NCBI GenBank assembly: GCA_013397115.1
Contig: VWZW01002639.1
Coordinates: forward strand, 310,001 to 374,000
Direction of reading: 5' to 3'
Length of the DNA stretch: 64,000 nucleotides
Source of the DNA: Edolisoma coerulescens
Lineage: Eukaryota > Chordata > Aves > Passeriformes > Campephagidae
Shown: one piece after another, positions 35,301-47,582 of the stretch
How positions within the stretch are numbered: position 1 is the first letter of the stretch
How the letters are laid out: each line of letters starts with the position of its first letter
Position numbers and translations under genes: made by a program
The notes under the pieces: model-generated
What the model saw: only the letters and a program-made list of their open reading frames with translations
What the model was told of the DNA's origin: nothing
Databases searched by the model: none

Positions 35301-36006
35301 ATAAAAACTTCTCTGGCAAGCTCCGTGTGATCATAAGCTTTAAAAATCCAGAGGGGATTGCCAGGTTCTATATAGGTTTTTGTTGCTTTTTAATTTGATA
35401 TTTCCCTGAAATCATTAGACTATAATGGGCTATAAAAGAGGAAACATGGTTTTTCTTTTTTTTTTTTTAAATGCAAACATCTAAAATAGATTGCCGAAAT
35501 AAAAGTTAGTTAAATTTGATCTAAAAGGCCGAATTCATCTTTCTCTCTGGATAAATAGCTCCAAGATAGTAAAAGTAGGGCAAAACAGAGAAAATGTAGT
35601 AAATGGAACAAAGTCCATCAGAGGCAGGAGTTAATGGATAATATTGTGATACAAATTGTCACTTCATCACTTCAGCTCAGGACAAGAGCAACGTAGAATG
35701 AGGTGGTTTTGTTAAGGTCAGGTCCTACCTTGTGACCTTCGTGCTCAGCTGTTCAGTTGTGTGAATAACCCCTCCATAGCCGTGAGCTGGGTGAGCCACA
35801 AGTGCCAAATCTGTGTCATTCAGGGGTGGCCAAGTCTCTTCTGCAATTTTAGGGGCATAATAATTCTGCTTTTCCCATGTCACACTGTGCTGTAGCACCT
35901 CTCTGCTGCTGGGTCACAGCCCTAAAGCTGCCTGAGGAGGAGCTTCCTGCATCCTGTGAGTAACTGACTTTAAATGGCACAGTGCCCTGGAATCAATGCT
36001 TCTCAT
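32304..36006. other. Unique non-coding DNA, no gene seen
   Basis: No recognised gene or retroelement over 3.7 kb. A perfect 8-bp inverted repeat with two CCAAT boxes lies at 34546-34568. 35215-35660 is A/T-rich. Frames of 60-92 codons have no recognised domain. Confidence 0.55.
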
Positions 36007-36252
36007 AGGATCATGGAATGACAGAGTGGCTTGGGGTGGAAGGGACCTCAAAGCCCATCCAGTGCCACCCCTGCCATGGGCAGGGACATCTCCCACTGTC
36101 CCAGGCTGCTCCAAGCCCCGTCCAGCCTGGCCTTGGGCACTGCCAGGGATCCAGGGGCAGCCACAGCTGCTCTGGGCACCCTGTGCCAGGGCCTCCCCAC
36201 CCTCCCAGGGAAGGATTCCTTCCCAAAATTTAATCTAACCTCGCCCTCTGCC
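36007..36252 (-). mobile_element. CR1 LINE 3' end, minus strand
   Basis: Antisense CR1: ATCATGGAATGACAGAGTGG, GGGACCTCAAAGCCCATCCA, CCATGGGCAGGGACATCTCC, GCTGCTCCAAGCCCCGTCC, GATCCAGGGGCAGCCACAGC, GCACCCTGTGCCAGGGCCTC and AAGGATTCCTTCCCAAAATT. It is well preserved. The five or so overlapping frames at 35914-36293 belong to the repeat. Confidence 0.96.
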
Positions 36253-37439
36253 AACTGAACAAACACCTTTGTGTAGCATGAGCCTACAAACATGAATTAC
36301 TCTCATCAGTATGAGAGCACACAGAAAAAGGGGGATGAACATCTCCAGAAATTAAGCTCCTTGATCCTGATAAGGACTGGGGCTGATAAGGTCACTGGGG
36401 CTCCCCATGACCCCGGGGGCTACAGCCAGCATTGCCAGTGGTGTCCCAGCATGTTTCTTGCAACAGGGAGATAAATGAATAAATAGGGAGGTAGGTGTTG
36501 AACTATCTCTGTGGAAGATAGTTGTTATCTGCTTTGACTGATAGGTTAATTAACACTGAAATTAGTGGGTTAATTTGGGGAGGGAGAAGAGGAGGGCTCT
36601 GATTAATGGATTGATAGCATTGAGGTATATACTTTGTTAGACATTTGCTTCTATGAAACCCTGAAATGGCCCAGTAAGTCATGCCTGATCCTAAATGATT
36701 GAAGGGCCCTTGTCCTTTTGAGAGAAGCCAAAATCAACCTGCCAGCCTGGCAGACACCAGGCCAAGTCCCCTTCTGTCACCTCCGTGGTGGGAATGACAT
36801 TGTTCATCGTGCAGGAGCACAGACAGAGTTCCAGGGCTCAGATTCCTCACTGCTGTTACACGTTTGTCACTTTAACAGAGCTCTGGGAGAGTTTGGATGG
36901 GTTGTTTAACTGAAAATAGAAAAAAAAAGTTGGTGTGCAACCGGGAAATACATTTCCAATGAATCTGCCACCAGAGGAGTCAAAGGCCTGGCTCCTCAGC
37001 CGATATTGAAATGCTGCTGTTTTCATGGCAAATCAGGAGAACCTGTTGGGTGGAACAGGCACGGGCTCGTTAGTGCATGGGAGCTTAATTTGCCCATGGA
37101 TGTGCTGCAGAGCCCTCTCTGCCCTGCTCCCACGCCTTCCCCTGCTCAGCATGGCAGATCTGGGAGCGAGAGGATGGGCTGTGGGATACCCCTGGAATGG
37201 GAAGTGTTCACACCAGAGACATCACAGCACACGCTGAACCTGCCCCTGAGCCTTGGCAGCACCAAACCTTTTAGAGAATTAGAAGTGAGATGTTGGAGGA
37301 GTTGGATGCTACTTCATCACCCAGACACATTTCTGCACATAACTGTGAAACACAAGGCAGCAGCCACGATAATTTCTCCAGTTCCTGATATTAAAGGATT
37401 TCTGGGTTCATTAACCAGTCAGGTCTGTAACAGCGTCTG
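36253..37439. other. Unique non-coding DNA
   Basis: No gene or repeat is recognised. A 144-codon plus frame at 37006-37440 has no domain I recognise. Confidence 0.45.
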
Positions 37440-37960
37440 ATAAATTGAGTTGCCTTTTGTACAGCTGCATTATCTTCATGTCTTTTCCAGAAAGCAGAAT
37501 TTTACTGACAAGTGCGTGTCACACTTCCATATCTCACATTGATTTTCCATTAATCTGCATTTCCTCTCACACTCTGAGGGAAGTAACACAGAGCTACACG
37601 GTGTCCTGATTAACACCTGAGTGCAGCAGCGTTTGTGGCGTGCTTGATTATTAATAGAACAAGTGCAGTTAATTGCATTGGTCGAATCGTCCCTGTCACT
37701 GATTAATGACTAAGTGCACTCCTCGTGTTTTCAAGATCTGAGGTGGAAAAGGAAAAGCACAGAGATTCACATACTGTCTGAAAGGATTTTTTTTTTTTGT
37801 GATAAAGACAACTGTTTGGAGAGAGAACATTTGATATCTTATTATAGACTGTAAACATATACCATCTAAAATTAAACAATTTTAGTCTTGGCTTTTGTTG
37901 CAGTCATAGCGGAGTGTGACTGATGCAACTCAGTGTGATACAAAGTGCTTTCTGAAAGAT
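37440..37960. promoter_or_regulatory. Repeat-free homeodomain-site-rich stretch, candidate conserved non-coding element
   Basis: About 520 bases of ordinary complexity with no retroelement. There are many spaced TAAT/ATTA cores: TTGATTATTAATAGAAC near 37644-37660, GTTAATTGCATT near 37668-37679, CTGATTAATGACTAAG near 37699-37714. Between them lie CpG-containing words that are rare in neutral A/T-rich DNA (TCGAATCGTCCC near 37682). The look is that of a developmental enhancer. This is inference from texture only. Confidence 0.3.
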
Positions 37961-39083
37961 TTAATATAGTACTTCTCCTCTGACTGAATTTAATCAAACT
38001 GCATTTTAAACAATACCTTGCCAGTCATGAAAATCACTGTAAAATGTAGGAATAAAAGTATTCCATGTGATGCATTTATGCTACAGCAGCCTTCTTATGC
38101 AGCCTCCCTCCTCAGCAGTTCAGTGTATGTTAATACCATCATCTCTCTTTGAATTTTAAATCTCAGGGAAAAAAAAAGGTGGGTAAGCTCCCCACTGTAT
38201 TGCTGCTATTTTCAGTTGTCTTCTTTTGCATTTTCAACAATTGCCCTCACTCCTCAATGGCCTTTGTACAGCCCTGACAGAGTTAAGTACTCGCATTTTT
38301 GAAGGTGAAAAGAAATCAAAATAGCAATAGCAGAAACCTGAGTCAGAGCACATAATCCTGTGATACGGGGCACCAGGTCCACGGAAAAACACCATCAAAT
38401 AACTGGATTCAGGATGGGAAATGCACTGAATGAAGGAAAATGCAGGCCACAGCTCAGGTAATTGCCACAGAAACACCCAAAATGAAAGGTGCCATTGACA
38501 CAGAGCATGTAATTCAGGAGGTGGTGCGTGTTGAGAGCAGCAAACACAACCTCAGGGGAGTTCTGTCTGAACCTGATGGACACCGAATCAGAGCCATGGA
38601 GCAGCAAGATCTCCTCTTTCAGTGATTATTCCAGGCCTGCTGAGGAGCCATTTTTGGGAATGCTTTAGCCTTTACCTCACTCCAGCCTCTCCGGGTGATA
38701 TCCCTGCCCAGCAGTTATCCCTGCAGCATGGGATGTCTTGGCTGTTTCATAACGGCTGGGAGTCATTTCATGGGTCGAGTGGCCACTGTCCTTGGTCTCC
38801 ATGTGCTCAGGTCTCTTCCAAAAATATTCCATAACCTCTTAAAGCCAAGCTGCATTGGGAACACACCTGATTTCCCACTGCTGAGGAGCTGCTCACGCAG
38901 TGCTGGATCCTCACAGCCTCAAATCCTTTGGGAATCCAGCATGGCTTTTGGCACAGATCTCAGCAAGAGAAGAAGGTCCCATATTTAGGACACATAATGT
39001 CTCATCTCCCTGATGAGGGACGTGGGCTGGCAGAGGTTTTCTCCTGGTTTACACACAGAAAATCCTGCTCCTGATGGCACAGG
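37961..39083. other. Unique non-coding DNA
   Basis: No recognised repeat or gene. Frames of 60-97 codons overlap on both strands at 38234-38988. Confidence 0.5.
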
Positions 39084-39176
39084 GTGGGATGGTTGGGATG
39101 TCTGCACGGGGCCACGATTTGGACTTGACAATCCTCAGGGATCCCTTCCAACTCAGGATATTCCATGGTTCTATGG
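39084..39176 (+). mobile_element. CR1 LINE 3' scrap
   Basis: End of the GC-rich CR1 subfamily: GGTGGGATGGTTGGGATGTC, TTGGACTTGACAATCCTCAG, GGATCCCTTCCAACTCAGGA and TATTCCATGGTTCTATGG, which is the tail repeat. A further possible 30-base scrap of opposite orientation lies near 39450-39478 (GCATGGTTTGGGTTGGAAG). Confidence 0.87.
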
Positions 39177-40189
39177 TACTCATTTTCTCCCTCCTGTCCA
39201 TTATGTTTCCAGGTGAGTTGGGAGAATAAATATGGTTTCCCTGGCCAGCTCCTGGTCACCTCTATGGACATTCTTTAAGTGACAAACTCACTCCCAGAAG
39301 CTGTTTGAGTTCCTATACCAAAACCACCTCTCAGGCCCATTTGGTCCCAAGCAGGAATGCACAGGCACAGCAGAGCACAGAAATTGTTATTTTTCAGGAT
39401 GAAACCTAGGCCTCCCTTTTCTCTCCCAAGGGATGCCCTTTCTCCATTTCAGAGCATGGTTTGGGTTGGAAGAAACCCCCGTGTGGTACCTGGATGATTC
39501 TGGTGCCTCAGCTCTGTGTGGTGTTATGGGAGACACGCGACAGTGAAGAAACTCAAAATAAATGTCAAAAGCTCAGCAGAGAATGACTCAGAGCAGGAGA
39601 GTTGGAGGAAGTGGGTGGAGAATTACCAAGTTTCCACACATTTATCAGGCTTAGTCATAATCTCGCTGCTGAGAAGCTGAACCATGACAAAAACTGGGGG
39701 AAAAGGTGGGGGTGTGAAGTGACGCTCCAGGTGCTTCAGCAAATTGAAATAAACAGCTTTTGGTGACACCTCTGGGGTGCAGGTGAGGCAGGAACAGAAA
39801 ATCTCTGTTGGATTAAGGTCAGTCTCGTCATGGATCTTCCCAAAGGAAGGGTGGAGAAGAGCTTTGCCCACTTCACCTGGAGACAGGGATGGTTTGGCTT
39901 GGGATCACACCAAGTGATGTTCTGGTTTGGTTTCAGCAGCAGCAGGATGAATGCTGGCATCCCAAACATCTCCATGGAAAATCGAATTTTCACAGAAACC
40001 ACATTGCACACTGAGAAAATATTCTGTTCGGGCCAAAAAAAGAAAACTTTTGTGATACATTCCTCAGAGTATGAATTGGTCCTCATTGCTTTTTTTTGAT
40101 ATCTCTTGATACGTTTTTCACTGGAAAAAAAATCTCCAGATGTCTGAAGGATTCAGACCTACAGCCACAGTTCCTCTCTTCCTGCACAA
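39177..40189. other. Unique non-coding DNA
   Basis: Apart from the possible 30-base CR1 scrap near 39450 nothing is recognised. The 116-codon minus frame at 39736-40086 has no domain. Confidence 0.5.
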
Positions 40190-40290
40190 TTCACAGAATC
40201 ATGGGATGGTTTGGGTTGGAGGGGACTTCAAAGATCAGCTAATTCCAAACCCCTGCCATGGGCAGGGCCACCTTCCACTAGAAGGTTCCA
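40190..40290 (-). mobile_element. CR1 LINE 3' scrap
   Basis: Antisense CR1: TTCACAGAATCATGGGATGG, TTTGGGTTGGAGGGGACTTC, AAAGATCAGCTAATTCC, CCCCTGCCATGGGCAGGGCC and ACCTTCCACTAGAAGGTT. It stops after about 100 bases. Confidence 0.92.
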
Positions 40291-43200
40291 TTAAAACTAA
40301 AACTAGAATTCAATAATTTATCTCATTTTCTTCTGACCGATCACAGATACATTCTACAATGAAAATGCTTTTTTTTCCCTTTAAAGTCTAAGAGCCATCA
40401 AGATGCCACAAAAAGACATCGAGCCTCAGTTTGCCTTTTTTTGGCCATCTGCCATGCCTGGGACGACAGTCAATAACGAGCTGTCAAACAATTAACGCAG
40501 CTAATAAACACTCACCAAGGAACCTCGTTTGCCAGCCACTGGTAGCCACCAGTAGGAAATGAATGTTCTGGAGCTGTTGGGTCCCACACCTGACGCCCAA
40601 CCAGATGGAAAAGGCACACAGAGTGGGAGATGATGATTCATGAGGAAAACATGCAGTGATAACAAATATTTAGGCAAGACCTCCCTTTTTGCCAGGTGTG
40701 GGGTGTGACCACCCTGTGCAGGTGACACATGACCTGCCATAACTGCTGAGGTGCCACAGAAACCACGGCTCTCTCTCCCCTGGTGAATTCCAGGGATGTT
40801 CTGGCTTTTCTGCTGGCACTGAAATTTTCATTTTCATCCTTCCAGCAAAAAGGAGAAGGGCAAAGAATACTAATGATCTTGTGAAGTCTGGGATCAGGGC
40901 ATCTCAAATCCTGCAGGATTCCCCTCTGCTGGATTTTGGGCTGTTTTGGTTACCTGGTCGGGCTTTGTGAGAAGCACAAGTTGCACAGCTGCTCCAGCAA
41001 TTTTTTTATCATGCCAATAAATTCTACTTGAGCTCCAGCATGACAGGACAGTTTGGGAAATCAGCCCATGAATCACTCAGGAATTCCAGGATGATTTTTG
41101 AAGCCTGGGTTACAATGACCTGAGTATTTACATGTTCAGCCTCTCTTCCTGGCACTGGAATCCAGCTGGGGACAAGACCCACCAGTCTACCTGGGAATAA
41201 GTCAGGTTTTAAGGACGTGGTGTGGGATAGACCTAATTTGGGGAGAACAAAAGAATTAGGGAATTGTTGATATTGCTGCTTTGCTCTGAGCTCTCTGCAG
41301 GGTTCTGAGAGCAGAGAGAGTCCAATTTCACCGTGGCCATGCACAGAGATCAGCGATTACTGCCGTGCCTTAAATTCAGGGAGCCTGCAGAATCCAGGAG
41401 AGATGCTCAGAAAGAAAGGGAAGCTTAAGCAGAAAAGAAAACTGGTGGGTTCTGGTTTTCTGAGGAACTCTTTAACTCTGGGATCACACAAAACAGAGAA
41501 GTTTTTGGAACACTGAGAAAAGGAGTGTTTGTATCTTTTCTGTTTATGAGCCTTTTAGCTTCTCATCAATTACCCAAATATATTAATGAGCACAGACAAA
41601 AAAATCAGCCCCAAATTCAATCTCCATCAAACGCTTTTGAATTCCTGACTCTCCCTTCCTTCATTCAGACACAGGCAGCTGCTGCTCCGGGCTGAAAGGA
41701 TTCAATGCTTTTGAAATTCATGGAAATTGCGGAGAAATTCATGGGAACTGCTCCCTCCTGTGGAGCAGCTGCTGAGCAGGAGCTGTTCCCCAGGGCCTGG
41801 GGTGGCAGCCGTGGCTGCTCCCACCTCCTGGCTGGTGGCCACCGTGTTCATCATCTGTGTGATGGCCAAGGCACCAGGCTGCTGTGGGTGGCTCTGAAAT
41901 TCCAGCTGCCATTCTGGAAGGGCCACCAGGTCCAGGTGGAGAGCTCCCCACAGCAACACCCAACAGCAGGCAGGTGGGAAAGGGAAAAAGGAAAATGCTC
42001 ATCACTCATGGCAGCAAAATTTTTTATTCCTCTGCAAGAATGATGCAAAATCCTCGTGTTTGCCAAGTCCAGATGGGAAGAGGTGGGGAAACTTACACCT
42101 GTCTGGTGTGGTCAGAGCAGTGTGGGGCTGTGAACGCCTTGTTCTGAGTTTTCAGGTGGCTTTTGTCTTGTGAAAGGCTGGCTATGAATGGCTGTAAAAT
42201 GAAAATATCAGGTGTCACAGCACAGTTTCATGCCATTATTCCAGTCCTGTGGAAGTGAGAGGGCTGAAACTTCAGGAGAAGGTGAATTGAATGTGCCCAA
42301 GGGCACAGTCTCCAGTGGCAGTGCTCTCTTGCCCTCCTACTTTGTCCAGCTATACCCTGTGCCAGCTCTGCTTTGTTCATGAGAATACACAGGAGCAAAC
42401 TAAAAATACCTTGATTCAGGGAAAAAAAATTCAAATCACAAATCCAGAGTGTTTCCAGAGCTTTGCCACAGTCCCTTAACCAAGGGGCTGCTCAGTGGAG
42501 TGGGACTGATCTTGCCATGGGAGCTGCTGCATCACAGCATCCTCCACTTGCTGAATCCCTGTTTATTCCTGAACATCCAGTGCTACCATACTGCTGAGGG
42601 TGCTGGGACAGCCACATCCTGCAGGGACTCAATCCAGGGGCTGGACTTGCTCATCTCCTCCCCACCTGCAGCTCCTGCTGCTGTGTCAGCCTCCCACAGA
42701 CACACTCCTGCCTCTCTCCTCTCAGTGAGCATCCTCTGAGCACTCTGTCCTGCACCTCTGCTCCCATTATTTGTCCCTGTGCCTGGGGGAGCTGGGAATG
42801 TGCCACTCTCGGAGCAGCCTGGCAGGGAAAGCCATGAAATACAGATGTGCAAAGGTCACCTTCTCCCTCACCAGCCCATCCTCCCTTACCACGTTTCAGA
42901 CTCTACCTGATTCCAGATGACACCATTTGTGGTGTAAATATGTTTGAGGGAGGCTAAAAAATATCTCTGGACACATGGAAGTTGTCTGATCACATTAAAT
43001 ACATCATTATTAGAGAGAACTTGGATTTCATAGGTTCTGTGGAGTCTCAACTAAATCAGTTTTTTCCACCTTAAATGAGCAGCAGATCCTGCCTGGGCAG
43101 GTTCAGGTGTGAACTGGGCAAGTCAAAAAGAAGGGCAGGGGAAAAACTCAGTGAGTGGAAGCAAGGGACTGTGATTTTTCATTCATTTTTCAATTATTCT

Positions 43201-44036
43201 TTTCAATTTCCCTCCTCTTTCTCTTTTCTCCCCAAGCAGCAGTTAATCAGCACCTTTGAGCATTCGTTTCCTCCATTCCAGAAACTCTGTGGAAAGGTAG
43301 AAGTATATAGAGAGAAAAATAATAAAAAGTAAAATATATGCTACTGGCATGCCTGTGCCCAGCAGCACAATTTCTGATGTATTCCTGCTCTTGTCAAACA
43401 CAAAATGCAAATTTAGAGGGATGTGCAAGAGGCAGAAGAGATGAGAACTTAATAAAAATACCTTCTCAGAAGCAATGAAGAGCCCATCATGTCAATGTTC
43501 CCCAATCCAGTAAAATAGTCTAGACAGAGTTAAAAGGAAGCAAAGCAATTTTATATTTGGGATATGGTGGGAAAAGAAGGAATGGTGGGAAACAAATCAG
43601 TGTAAACTCCTGGTTTTGGAGTGGGAGCTCTGACAGACCTCTGGGATAGGCTGAGGAAGCAGATGCAGGATTGGAAAATATCTTAAATGCTGGGGGAGGA
43701 TTGCAATGATTTTGACACTTATAAAATATAATGGAATGATTTCAGAAAAGGTGTTTGCTCCTGGGAGAAGTCTCAGTGCTCACAGTGCCTGAGAATGCCA
43801 GAAACAGGTGGGTTTTAAAATGCTGAAAAGAGCCAAGGCTCTGTTCCCGACCATCTGAACCAAGGGGTGGCTCCTCCTTGTATCAGCCATGAAGTGCTGA
43901 GGAGCAAATAACCAGGTGGATGGGGAGATTTCCGTGATTTGAAATGGAATATCTCTTAAAGCACCTTTTGCCCCAGCCTCCTGGAAGATTCACATTATTG
44001 CTATTCATTTACCAGAGTTAAAGAAATTGTTTCCCA
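40291..44036. other. Unique non-coding DNA, no gene seen
   Basis: No recognised repeat family over 3.7 kb. A mildly GC-rich patch at 41690-42000 gives overlapping frames on both strands (85-112 codons). None has a known domain. Confidence 0.55.
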
Positions 44037-44157
44037 TTGTGGTTTGGGTTTTTTTTTGGTTGGTTGGTTTTCGGGTTTTTTTGTTGTTTTTGGGCTTTTG
44101 GTGGGTTTTTTTTGTTGTTTTGGTTTTTTTTTTTGGTGGTCTTTTTTATTTGTTTTA
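44037..44157. repeat. G/T-rich low-complexity block
   Basis: About 120 bases almost wholly of G and T on the plus strand (GGTTGGTTGG, GTTGTTTTTGGGC and long T runs), hence C/A on the minus strand. It ends 65 bases before a minus-strand CR1. A minus frame across it encodes a Lys/Asn/Gln/Pro-rich run (44018-44335) and is an artefact. A/C-rich simple repeats of this kind are common in bird genomes. Confidence 0.9.
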
Positions 44158-44220
44158 ATGAAATGATACAAAACCACAAGCAGAGAACAATAAAATACTT
44201 CCCATAAGGGAGTCTAAAGC

Positions 44221-44377
44221 CATTGAATCCCAGAATCCCAAAATTATTGAGGTTGGAAAAGCCTTCCAAGGTCATAAATTCCAAGCTGTGCCCAATCCCC
44301 ACCTTGTCACAAGCCCAGAGCACTGAGTGCCACATCCAGGCCTTCCCTGGACACCTCCAGGGATGGGGAAATGCTTG
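44221..44377 (-). mobile_element. CR1 LINE 3' end, minus strand, older copy
   Basis: Antisense CR1: GAATCCCAGAATCCCAAAAT (tail repeat), TTGAGGTTGGAAAAGCCTTC, CCAAGGTCATAAATTCCAAG, GCCCAATCCCCACCTTGTCA, CACTGAGTGCCACATCCAGG and GACACCTCCAGGGATGGGG. The subfamily is like the copies at 31880 and 14285. Confidence 0.9.
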
Positions 44378-44537
44378 AAGCTGAGGTTGCGGCTAGAAAC
44401 TTCTGTAAAAACAAATAACCCAAAAGGGAAAAGTAAAAAACACTAAGTAAGAACAAAATGTAGGTTGACAAATCTATGAATTCATAAAATAAATAACTCC
44501 CTGCAGACTGGAAAGGAGCTGCCTGACCCCATTATTT

Positions 44538-44562
44538 AAAATAAATAAATAAATAAATAAAT
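44538..44562. repeat. (AAAT)n microsatellite, about 6 copies
   Basis: Uninterrupted AAAT tetramers covering 25 bases. Confidence 0.95.
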
Positions 44563-45771
44563 CCATCTTAGGTGTGTGCTAAAAAAAGATCAGAAAACTT
44601 TGCATCATTTTAGAGAGAAAGTCGCCAAAAGTTATTTGAAGATCACAGAGGGAAGGAGAAAAAAAAAAAGAAGAAGGGGAAAGTCTACAGAATTAAATAC
44701 AGTCAACAAGATTTCAGAAAAGAAAGGTCAGGCTTCAGTAGGTTTTGCAAATTCTTCAAAAGCATGAATTGCCCTGGGGGTTGCAAGGACCAAATGTTCA
44801 GGTTTTCATAAAGACATTAGGAGAGGTTTATCCTGGGAGCTTGGGGAAGTGTGAAAGCAAAGTCAGAAACATTTGAAGCAGCTGCCATTTCCCAGAGCTC
44901 TCCTCTCAGCTGGGGGAGAGGCAGTGGCTGCCTTCAGCAGTGACAGTGACCAGGGGTGTGGAAAGGGGAAGATGAACCCCCCAAAATCCAAAATACAGCA
45001 TGAAACCTTTAAAAAAACAGTGAATTTCCTTTTTATTTGCATTTGACAGGATTTAATTGCATTTGACAGGCTTTACCATAAATTTGGAATACCTCTGATC
45101 AGGATTTGTCCTACATGACCTCAGAGCTGCATGGAAAAATGGTGATTTAATGATGTTTTTACTGAACTGGATTGTGGGAAAACCAATTTTTAATTAAATA
45201 ATGGCCTGGAATAAAACTGGATCATTTCAAGCACGTGGTCATCTTTAATTTAAAGTTTTCTTTACTGATCTGGTCTTCTCAAATTTCAACAGAAAAGGCA
45301 ATTTAAAATTCAAATTAAATTAAAAAAAATGAAACATTTTACTCAGAGTGTGGAGTGGGATGATGTAACAACTTCAAACCCATTTTTTTTCTGGAACAGG
45401 GAGGTTTTTCTGTGGTTGTTTTTTTTTGTGTCCTACAGAGATTTTTGATGAATTGGCACTTCTATTTTTTAAAAAACAGTGTTGGCGACTTCTCAATCTG
45501 TTCCATACCAAAAATGCCGAAAGCCTCACGCTGTGGCTGGCAGTCAGGGATCCATTATCAGCTCCCAGCCTTCGGCAGAGATTTCCAGACATATGGGAAA
45601 ATATTTGGTGGGGAGGAGGACATTTTATCAACTGCAGAAAGAATAAACACGGCACAAAGCAGAGAGGTGAACGCTGGGCTCCGGGATGGAAATTCAGGGG
45701 TTTCAGGGAATGATGGTGTCCATCATTTTTCATGGCACTGCTGGAGATCAGTGGGATAAGGATTCATAAAA
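44563..45771. other. Unique A/T-rich DNA
   Basis: No gene or retroelement is recognised. A short direct duplication 'ATTTGCATTTGACAGG' / 'ATTGCATTTGACAGG' lies near 45036-45070. Frames at 45374-45759 overlap on both strands. Confidence 0.5.
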
Positions 45772-45897
45772 GCCAGGCTGGATGGGGCTTGGAGCAACCT
45801 GGTCTAGTGAGAGATGTCCCTGCCTGTGGCAGGGGGTTGGAATGAGATGGGCTTTAAAATCCCTTCCAAACCTTTCTGGGATTCAAGGATTCTATGA
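45772..45897 (+). mobile_element. CR1 LINE 3' end, plus strand, short
   Basis: Sense CR1 terminus: GGCTGGATGGGGCTTGGAGC, AACCTGGTCTAGTGAGAGAT, GTCCCTGCCTGTGGCAGGGG and GTTGGAATGAGATGGGCTTT. It ends ATTCAAGGATTCTATGA. The 'TGGTCTAGTG' variant indicates a subfamily different from the copy at 50421. Confidence 0.93.
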
Positions 45898-46847
45898 ACC
45901 ATCACAGATGTGGCTCAGCTGATCCACTGGGCAGGTGGGAAAGGGAAGGATATCCAGAGGGAAATGGTTTTCCACCCATTAAATCACCACCCAACGGAGG
46001 TCAACAGAATGCAAGGGATAGCAATGTGCCTTCTGAATGCTAAAAAGTGCCTTTAAATGCTGGAATTCAAAGAGGAAACAGAGAAAATTTCAGCTGATGA
46101 TGTGCTTCTTGAACAAGGAGTAAAGAATATTTATCATAATACAGCAGACCCCTGAAAAAAAGCAGAAATTTTTCTGTATCTAAAAAAAGATTTTTATTTA
46201 TGTTTCAAATATTTCCAGCATTAATATTTTTCTTGGTATAAAGAACTGCAGAAAACATTTGGAGAATCATTTTCAAGGCACTCGCAGTTGGGGAAGCAGC
46301 AGTTCAAAAGATCCCAGTGGGTGACCTCTTAGCCTGGCTTTTTCTTGAGAGAAATACAATAAAGCCAAGCTTGCAAAATGCAACTTGCCAGAAAAGTCCT
46401 TGGGAGGCAGGAACTGGTAAGAAATGCATGTAGATAAATGAAATGGAGCATTCCAAGAATATTGCTGCCTCCTTCTTGACCTGAGCTCCTTTGTGCCTGC
46501 TCTGCCCAGCTCAGACTCTGTGCCTTTCCCTCTTTGATGGATACACAAACACCAGCAAATAAAGGGGAACTTATTTTTGGGACTCAGATTGAAGCCCTTG
46601 AGTGTAAATGGGTGATCACATCCCGTGTGCTTCCAGGGAAACTGGGAATCACTGGATGAACAGAGGCAGATTTTAGTGCTGGGTGCTGCTCTCCTTTGTT
46701 TCACCCATGCATGGACACATGGCCAGCACAGGAGGCAATCTTGGGAATGGGAAGAGGAGGAATGTGCCCACAGCCCCTGGTGTCTGAGTGCTCCTCAGCT
46801 ACTGAACAACCTGCGTGGCAAAAGCAGCTCTGGCAGCTTATCCCAAG
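45898..46847. other. Unique non-coding DNA
   Basis: No gene or repeat is recognised. The 143-codon minus frame at 46273-46704 has no domain that I know. Confidence 0.45.
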
Positions 46848-46992
46848 CTCATCCCAGAGCACACACAGGGCAGGATTTCATGGTGAGTTTATCCCAGACT
46901 GCCGAGCTCATCCCAGAGCACACACAGGGCAGGATTTCATGGTGAGTTTATCCCAGGCTGCCAAGCTCATCCCAGGGCAGGATTTCACGGAG
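46848..46992. repeat. 59-bp tandem repeat, about 2.4 copies
   Basis: The unit starts CTCATCCCAGAGCACACACA and continues GGGCAGGATTTCATGGTGAG. Copies lie at 46848-46906 and 46907-46965 with two differences between them. A shortened third copy (46966-46992) has lost AGCACACACA. Minus and plus frames over it repeat in phase with the unit and are not genes. Confidence 0.95.
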
Positions 46993-47166
46993 ACATTGGC
47001 CCCAGAGCAGCTCTTTACATCCAGGCCTTTGGGGCTACATCCAGGTCCTTTTTGTTTTCCTCTTGTTCTGGCCCTGGTTCTTGGAGCTCTTTCCTTTGTG
47101 GTTAAAATCTGCTTTTGTGTGAAAGCTGCTGGGAGTGAAGCCAAACATCACCTCTGGCTGGGCTGG

Positions 47167-47340
47167 GGGGCTCAGTGAGTGACACAGCCCTGACCCCTGT
47201 GGACTCTTCCTTGCCCAGGAGAATTCCGACCTCGCAGCCCATCCCCAAGGGACTCACACAGTCTGTGGGGCTCAGTGAGTGACACAGCCCTGACCCCAGT
47301 GGATTCTTCCTCATCCAGGAGAATTCCAACCCCATCCCTG
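47167..47340. repeat. 100-bp tandem duplication
   Basis: GGGGCTCAGTGAGTGACACA starts at 47167 and again at 47267. Both copies continue with GCCCTGACCCC, a CTTCCT block and CAGGAGAATTCC. They diverge at the far end. It lies close to the 59-bp tandem and the CpG cluster. Confidence 0.93.
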
Positions 47341-47582
47341 GAGGATTTGACATTGGCAGGACAGCTGTGAGCAGCTGTTTGCTGTCTCCTGATGACACAC
47401 ACACTTCTAGGAGGCAAAGGCTCGCCAAGGTGTGGCTCCACCTGGGAGCATCCCCTTGGGCTCCGTTCCCAGCTGGACACAGCCACAATCAGTAAATTTC
47501 ACACAGTTCTACCTCCAACCTTCCTGCAGACCCCGAGTTTTGCTCTCCACAGCAGTGCCACAAACATTTCTTTCCCCATCCC

